Shown piece after piece: positions 59,743-64,000 of a stretch of DNA of 64,000 nt. The stretch is taken from assembly GCF_047030795.1 (NCBI RefSeq), contig NZ_JBKYIC010000001.1, one strand, 5' to 3'. Positions within the stretch are counted from its first letter, which is position 1; each line of letters starts with the position of its first letter. The notes under the pieces are model-generated. The model saw nothing but the letters and a program-made list of their open reading frames with translations, ran no database searches and was not told the DNA's origin. The translations under genes were made by a program, and so were the position numbers. The stretch comes from Frisingicoccus sp902471845 (GTDB lineage: Bacteria > Bacillota > Clostridia > Lachnospirales > Lachnospiraceae).

Positions 59743-60420
59743 CTATCCTTTCAACTTCAATGATTCCTGAAATGCATCAACAATCCGGTCCATGACTTCC
59801 GGAATGGACATCCGGGAACTGTCAATGACTACCGCATCTTCCGCCTGCTTCAAAGGCGCCATACTGCGATTCATGTCCTGAAAATCCCGTGTACGGATAT
59901 CCTGCTCAATCTTCTCGATATCCGCATCAATTCCTTTTTCTTTTAATTCCAGACAGCGTCGGTTCGCCCGTTCTTCCACACTGGCCGTCAGATAAACCTT
60001 CACATCCGCATTCGGCAGGACAAAGGTCCCTATATCGCGTCCATCCATGATCACATCATTGTCACGGGCAATATCTCTCTGAAGCTGAAGCAGCTTTTCC
60101 CGGACTTTTGGATTGGCTGAACTTTTTGAAGCCATATTGCCGACTTCTTCCTGACGGAGCTGACTGGTAACATTCTCGCCATTTAAGATAATCTGCTGTT
60201 CACCGCCGGAATAGGCAATACGAATCGTCATATCCGACAGAAGCGCTTCAATTCTGTCCGTGTCCTCCGCTTCCACATGATTACGGAGTAAATGCAGCGC
60301 GATCGCACGATACATAGCCCCCGTATCCACATATAAAAAGCCAAGGCTCCGTGCAGCCGCCTTTGCTATGGTACTCTTTCCGGCGCCTGCCGGACCATCT
60401 ATGGCAATATTAAAGCTCAT
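59743..60420 (-). CDS. cmk: Cytidylate kinase
   Basis: A 225-residue NMP kinase: P-loop AIDGPAGAGKSTIAKA, the CMP-binding VDTGAMYRAIAL, and MDGRDIGTFVLPNADVK with a following lid region. It phosphorylates CMP and dCMP. The start at 60420 has GGAGG at 9 bases, overlapping the flavoprotein gene by 11 bases. A cmk–ispH–rpsA order recurs in Firmicutes. Confidence 0.96.
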   Translation of the reverse strand: MSFNIAIDGPAGAGKSTIAKAAARSLGFLYVDTGAMYRAIALHLLRNHVEAEDTDRIEALLSDMTIRIAYSGGEQQIILNGENVTSQLRQEEVGNMASKSSANPKVREKLLQLQRDIARDNDVIMDGRDIGTFVLPNADVKVYLTASVEERANRRCLELKEKGIDADIEKIEQDIRTRDFQDMNRSMAPLKQAEDAVVIDSSRMSIPEVMDRIVDAFQESLKLKG

Positions 60421-61660
60421 CTTCCAAAACCTCCAACATACTTTTTGCTGCCAGCCATGCCGTTGACCAGGCAATTTGTAAATTAAATCCGCCGGTCAAC
60501 GCATCCACATCCAGAACTTCGCCGGCGAAATATAAATTCTTAACACTTTTTGACTCCATCGTCTGAGGATTCACCTCTTTGACCTTAATACCGCCCCCGG
60601 TAATGATTGCCTCGTTAAATCCTCTCAATCCCCGGATATGTATCTCCAGATGTTTCAGTAAATATCCCAGATGTGTTCGTTCCTCTCTGGATACAAGATT
60701 GACCTGCTTATATGGGTCGATGCCTGAAAGACGGATGATCACCGGAATCAGTTTATTCGGAAGAAGTCCGGCCAGACTGTTTCGAAATTGTTTATTTTTA
60801 TTTTCCTCAAAAATCCGAAGCAGACGCCCATCCACCTGTTCTGCCGTCAAAGCCGGCTTTAAATCAATGGTCAGGGTCACATCCTCAAAATCCTTCAGCC
60901 GTCCGCAATGGGCACTCCCACTGAGGATCAAAGGCCCGCTCACTCCGAAATGGGTAAATAGCATCTCACCGAAATCTTCATACAGTTTTTTCTTTCCTTT
61001 TTTGAGAATGACCGATACATTCCGAAGGGAAAGCCCCATCAGTTCCCTGCACCAGTCTTCTTCTGTTTCCATCGGGACCAGAGAAGGTCTCGGCGTCACC
61101 AGCGTATGTCCTACAGTTTCCGCCATCCGGTAACCATCTCCGGTAGAACCGGTCGAAGCATAGGAAAAACCGCCGGTGGCAAGCAGCACACAATCTGCTC
61201 TTTCTCCGCGTCCGGAAGAATCCCTGACCCCTATACAGACGCCATCTTCAACATCCAGACATTGGGCTCTGCGGTTTAATTCTATAGAAACGCCAAGCTG
61301 TCTCAGCTTTTTTTCCAATACCCGAATGACATCGGAAGACTTGTCCGATTCGGGAAATACCCGATTCCCCCGCTCAGTTTTCAGTCGAAGTCCTTCGGAT
61401 TCAAAAAAGGCCATTAAGTCCCGACTGTTAAATTGATAAAAGGCACTGTATAAGAACTTACTATTCGTCATGAGATTACAAAATAATTCTTCGGTCTCGC
61501 AATCATTCGTCAGATTGCACCGGCCCTTCCCGGTAATAAATAATTTTTTTCCAAGTTTTTCATTCTTTTCCCACAGGGAAACCGATAATCCTCCGGCCGC
61601 AGCCATGACTGCCGCAAACATTCCGGCCGCACCGCCGCCGATCACTATACATTTTTTCAT
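60410..61660 (-). CDS. HI0933-like (YhiN) FAD-dependent oxidoreductase
   Basis: A 416-residue flavoprotein of the HI0933/YhiN family. It begins CIVIGGGAAGMFAAVMAA, the FAD dinucleotide motif, with KLFITGKGRCNLTND, TGGFSYASTGSTGDGYRMAE and the C-terminal ITGGGIKVKEV and FAGEVLDVDALTGGFNLQ. No reaction has been established for the family, though an aminoacetone oxidase label is sometimes used. AAGGAG precedes the ATG. It heads the flavoprotein–cmk–ispH/S1 unit. Confidence 0.88.
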   Translation of the reverse strand: MKKCIVIGGGAAGMFAAVMAAAGGLSVSLWEKNEKLGKKLFITGKGRCNLTNDCETEELFCNLMTNSKFLYSAFYQFNSRDLMAFFESEGLRLKTERGNRVFPESDKSSDVIRVLEKKLRQLGVSIELNRRAQCLDVEDGVCIGVRDSSGRGERADCVLLATGGFSYASTGSTGDGYRMAETVGHTLVTPRPSLVPMETEEDWCRELMGLSLRNVSVILKKGKKKLYEDFGEMLFTHFGVSGPLILSGSAHCGRLKDFEDVTLTIDLKPALTAEQVDGRLLRIFEENKNKQFRNSLAGLLPNKLIPVIIRLSGIDPYKQVNLVSREERTHLGYLLKHLEIHIRGLRGFNEAIITGGGIKVKEVNPQTMESKSVKNLYFAGEVLDVDALTGGFNLQIAWSTAWLAAKSMLEVLEDEL

Positions 61661-61700
61661 ATTTGCTCCTTATAACATGCTATATTATATCACAATATGA

Positions 61701-61750
61701 AAAAAAAGAAAACCTGCGGTATTCTGTCTTTTCATACAGATTACCGCAGG
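61701..61750 (-). terminator. Terminator after the thiolase gene
   Basis: On the minus strand CCTGCGGTAATCTGT pairs with ACAGAATACCGCAGG, followed by TTTTCTTTTTTT. Confidence 0.92.
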
Positions 61751-61785
61751 ATTCATTATTTAAGACATAAATCTGACAATATTGA

Positions 61786-62964
61786 TTATCTCTTAATAAT
61801 CATTGTCTGGCCCTGGCCACCACCGATACACAGTGTAGCTAAACCAGTCTTGCTGTCTCTCTTGATCATTTCATGAATCAATGTTACAAGGATTCTGGCA
61901 CCGGAATCACCGATTGGATGTCCTAATGCGATAGCACCACCGTTAACATTAACTTTGTCCATATCAAATTTAAGATCTCTGGCAACTGCGATAGACTGAG
62001 CAGCGAAAGCTTCGTTTGCTTCAACCAGATCAATATCATCAATTGTCATATCAGCTTTAGCTAAAGCTTTTGTACAGGAAGCAACTGGTCCTACACCCAT
62101 GATACTTGGATCTACACCGCCTGTAGCGTAGGAAACGATCTCACATAACCAGCTTAATCCGAGTTCCTGAGCTTTGTCTTTGGACATAACAACTAATGCT
62201 GCAGCACCGTCATTGATACCGGAAGCATTGGCTGCTGTTACTGTACCGCCTTTTTTGAAAGCAGGTTTTAATTTAGCCATCTTTTCGATGGAAGCACCGA
62301 ATTTTGGATATTCATCTGTATCAAAAACAACCGGATCGCCCTTCTTCTGAGGAATTTCTACAGGAACGATCTCTTCTTTAAATTTACCAGCTTTGATAGC
62401 TGCTTCTGCCAGATTCTGGCTGCGAACTGCAAACGCATCCTGTTCTTCTCTTGTGATACCCCACTGTTCTGCTACGTTTTCAGCGGTAATACCCATGTGA
62501 TACTGATTGAAAGCATCCCACAGACCATCGTTAACCATAGCGTCAACCATTGTAGAGTTGTTCATTCTTGCGCCCCATCTTCCTGCTGGAAGTACATATG
62601 GTGCAGCACTCATATTTTCTGTACCACCTGCAACGATGATATCTGCATCGCCGGCTTTGATAGCCTGTGCAGCCATAGCTACAGTTTTCAGACCGGAACC
62701 ACATACGATATTGATGGTTACTGCTGTTGTTTCTACAGGAAGTCCAGCTTTAATGGATACCTGACGAGCTACGTTCTGACCAAGTCCAGCCTGCAATACG
62801 TTACCGTAAACAACTTCTTCTACCAGCTCAGGAGCAATACCAGCTCTTTTAATTGCTTCTTTCACTGTGATTGCACCTAAATCTGCTGCTGAAACAGATT
62901 TTAAAGAGCCTCCAAATGATCCAATAGGTGTTCTGCATGCGCTTACAATTACTACTTCTTTCAT
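61786..62964 (-). CDS. thlA: Acetyl-CoA C-acetyltransferase (thiolase)
   Basis: A 392-residue biosynthetic thiolase. Cys88 is in INIVCGSGLKTV, His in GGAIALGHPIGDSGAR and the second catalytic Cys in LCIGGGQGQTM. It condenses two acetyl-CoA to acetoacetyl-CoA, the first step of the butyrate path. Codon use is strongly biased, as in gap. AAGGAG precedes the ATG. Here it stands alone, apart from the crotonase and butyryl-CoA dehydrogenase genes. Its upstream region holds a Rex-like operator. Confidence 0.95.
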   Translation of the reverse strand: MKEVVIVSACRTPIGSFGGSLKSVSAADLGAITVKEAIKRAGIAPELVEEVVYGNVLQAGLGQNVARQVSIKAGLPVETTAVTINIVCGSGLKTVAMAAQAIKAGDADIIVAGGTENMSAAPYVLPAGRWGARMNNSTMVDAMVNDGLWDAFNQYHMGITAENVAEQWGITREEQDAFAVRSQNLAEAAIKAGKFKEEIVPVEIPQKKGDPVVFDTDEYPKFGASIEKMAKLKPAFKKGGTVTAANASGINDGAAALVVMSKDKAQELGLSWLCEIVSYATGGVDPSIMGVGPVASCTKALAKADMTIDDIDLVEANEAFAAQSIAVARDLKFDMDKVNVNGGAIALGHPIGDSGARILVTLIHEMIKRDSKTGLATLCIGGGQGQTMIIKR

Positions 62965-63071
62965 AACGTCCTTCTCCTTTTAGTTGTTAGATTATCATTG
63001 TTTGTATCACGCTCTGACGGGTCAGAATTGTGATAATTGATTACTTTTTGGAATCAAATAATAACTTTTAG

Positions 63072-63087
63072 TGTTAATATTTTAACC
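63072..63087 (-). promoter_or_regulatory. Rex-like redox operator upstream of thiolase
   Basis: TGTTAA–TATT–TTAACC matches the Rex pattern TTGTTAAnnnnTTAACAA at 10 of the 12 core positions it covers. It is about 110 bases upstream of the thiolase start and close to a weak TTGTAC -35-like element on the minus strand. Confidence 0.5.
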
Positions 63088-63342
63088 GATATCCCTCATG
63101 TACAATATTATGACATATTTATTAAAAACTGTAAAGTCCCATTTCGCTTTTCGGCACATTGTACAATTTCAGATTATTCTTTATGTTTATTTTTATTTGC
63201 ATGCAAATCATTTGTATATTCCTTTTCCTTTTTTTGTTAAGAAATTATCTTTCGCAACAATTTTGAATTTCTGCCTCTACATATTGAAAAATGCCGAAAT
63301 CCCTTGATTTTTCTGCTGCTTTCGCCATTTCTTTTTCAACAA

Positions 63343-63390
63343 TTACAACATATTGTAATTCATCATAAATGTAAACACAACATATTGTTC
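63343..63390 (+). promoter_or_regulatory. Paired NrdR boxes upstream of nrdD
   Basis: The 12-mer ACAACATATTGT occurs twice (63345-63356 and 63377-63388), with 32 bases from start to start, three helical turns. The second lies in ACACAACATATTGTTC, close to the NrdR consensus. NrdR represses ribonucleotide reductase genes. The rest of the 62965-63482 gap holds only the Rex-like site and promoter listed separately. Confidence 0.75.
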
Positions 63391-63396
63391 TTCGCA

Positions 63397-63425
63397 TTGA
63401 CATTCCATTGGTTTTATATTACAAT
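63397..63425 (+). promoter_or_regulatory. Promoter for nrdD
   Basis: Perfect TTGACA (63397-63402) and TACAAT (63420-63425), spacer 17, directly downstream of the NrdR boxes. Confidence 0.85.
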
Positions 63426-63482
63426 AAAAAAACAGCGAACATTCAGATATTTACATACAGCAAATGCAGGGAGGAATTTACT

Positions 63483-64000
63483 ATGTATCAGGTTATTAAG
63501 CGTGACGGGAAAATCGCCGAGTTCGATCTATCTAAAATTAACGTAGCGATCACCCGCGCTTTTGAAGCAAAAGAAGTCAATTACAATCCAAATATTATTG
63601 ACTTTCTCACATTAAAAGTAACTGCCGATTTTGAACCGAAGATCAAAGCAGATAAAATTCAGGTAGAGGATATTCAGGACAGCGTGGAACAGGTTCTCGT
63701 TCAGGCCGGCTACACCGAAGTTGCCAAGGCTTACATCCTTTACCGTAAACAGCGCGAAAAAATCCGAAATATGAAATCTACCATCCTTGATTACAAGGAC
63801 GTGGTGGACAGCTATGTCAAGGTTACGGACTGGCGTGTTAAAGAAAATTCCACTGTGACCTATTCGGTCGGCGGTCTGATTCTGAGCAATTCCGGCGCCA
63901 TCACAGCCAACTACTGGTTATCTGAAATTTATGACGAAGAAATTGCCAATGCCCATCGAAATGCCGACATTCACCTTCATGACCTGTCCATGCTGACCGG
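63483..64000 (+). CDS. nrdD: Anaerobic ribonucleoside-triphosphate reductase, N-terminal part, runs off window
   Basis: The 172 visible residues begin MYQVIKRDGKIAEFDLSKIN, an ATP-cone regulatory domain (about 1-95). They continue into the start of the class III catalytic domain (ENSTVTYSVGGLILSNSGAI, then NADIHLHDLSMLTG). The enzyme reduces ribonucleoside triphosphates to deoxy forms without oxygen, using a glycyl radical near the C terminus that lies outside the window, and an activase NrdG. GGGAGG lies 8 bases upstream of the ATG. Regulation by NrdR is likely. Confidence 0.95.
   Translation, partial: MYQVIKRDGKIAEFDLSKINVAITRAFEAKEVNYNPNIIDFLTLKVTADFEPKIKADKIQVEDIQDSVEQVLVQAGYTEVAKAYILYRKQREKIRNMKSTILDYKDVVDSYVKVTDWRVKENSTVTYSVGGLILSNSGAITANYWLSEIYDEEIANAHRNADIHLHDLSMLT

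Overview
The window reads as a chromosomal segment of an anaerobic, low-to-mid GC Gram-positive bacterium, most likely a Lachnospiraceae (Clostridium cluster XIVa) butyrate producer. Evidence: an IspH–ribosomal protein S1 fusion, a gap–pgk–tpiA–gpmI–secG–rnr–smpB–ssrA cluster, 4-hydroxybutyryl-CoA dehydratase and a thiolase, an anaerobic class III ribonucleotide reductase, strong AGGAGG ribosome binding sites and near-consensus sigma-A promoters. Most genes are on the minus strand. I see no insertion sequence, prophage or CRISPR array. No genus is asserted.

Layout. 1-2 kb: a cell-surface O-acylation cluster (SGNH hydrolase, DUF4358 protein, MBOAT acyltransferase running off the window). 2-4.7 kb: PAP2 phosphatase, a membrane-anchored MerR regulator with its own MerR-type promoter and a YbjQ protein, and an EFR1-type flavodoxin/ferredoxin. 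4.8 kb: tRNA-Leu(CAA). 5-18 kb: one enormous Cna-B/SpaA surface adhesin locus of about 12.8 kb, cut by a single in-frame TAG and preceded by a promoter, a cyclic-di-GMP-I (GEMM) riboswitch and a riboswitch-linked terminator. 18-21 kb: tRNA-Ala(CGC), then 4-hydroxybutyryl-CoA dehydratase with a NifU-type scaffold and two small cysteine-bearing proteins. 21-25 kb: tRNA-Glu(CTC), cyclopropane-fatty-acid synthase and a DUF255 thioredoxin-fold protein.

25-35 kb: trans-translation and RNA decay (ssrA, smpB, rnr), secG, and glycolysis (gpmI, tpiA, pgk, gap), with a two-gene metal efflux unit inserted between gpmI and tpiA. 35-43 kb: histidinol phosphatase, a DUF975 membrane protein, an iscR-iscS-iscU-mnmA sulfur-transfer operon with a clear 21-bp operator, NAD-dependent DNA ligase and a pseudouridine synthase. 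43-53 kb: a membrane-anchored protein, tRNA-Arg(CCG), an amidase, a tandem PPK2 kinase, a Nudix hydrolase, a SEDS/PBP pair, a U32 protein and ZapA. 53-64 kb: RuvAB, membrane proteins, a YprB-like nuclease, IspH-S1, Cmk, a flavoprotein, thiolase with a Rex-like site, and nrdD (cut by the window end) with paired NrdR boxes.

The strongest unusual signal is the c-di-GMP riboswitch and giant isopeptide-domain adhesin unit, with its in-frame amber codon. Other regulatory observations are the MerR promoter with a 19-bp spacer, the IscR operator, a metal-sensor-like dyad, and the fact that all four tRNA genes in the window carry C at the wobble position.
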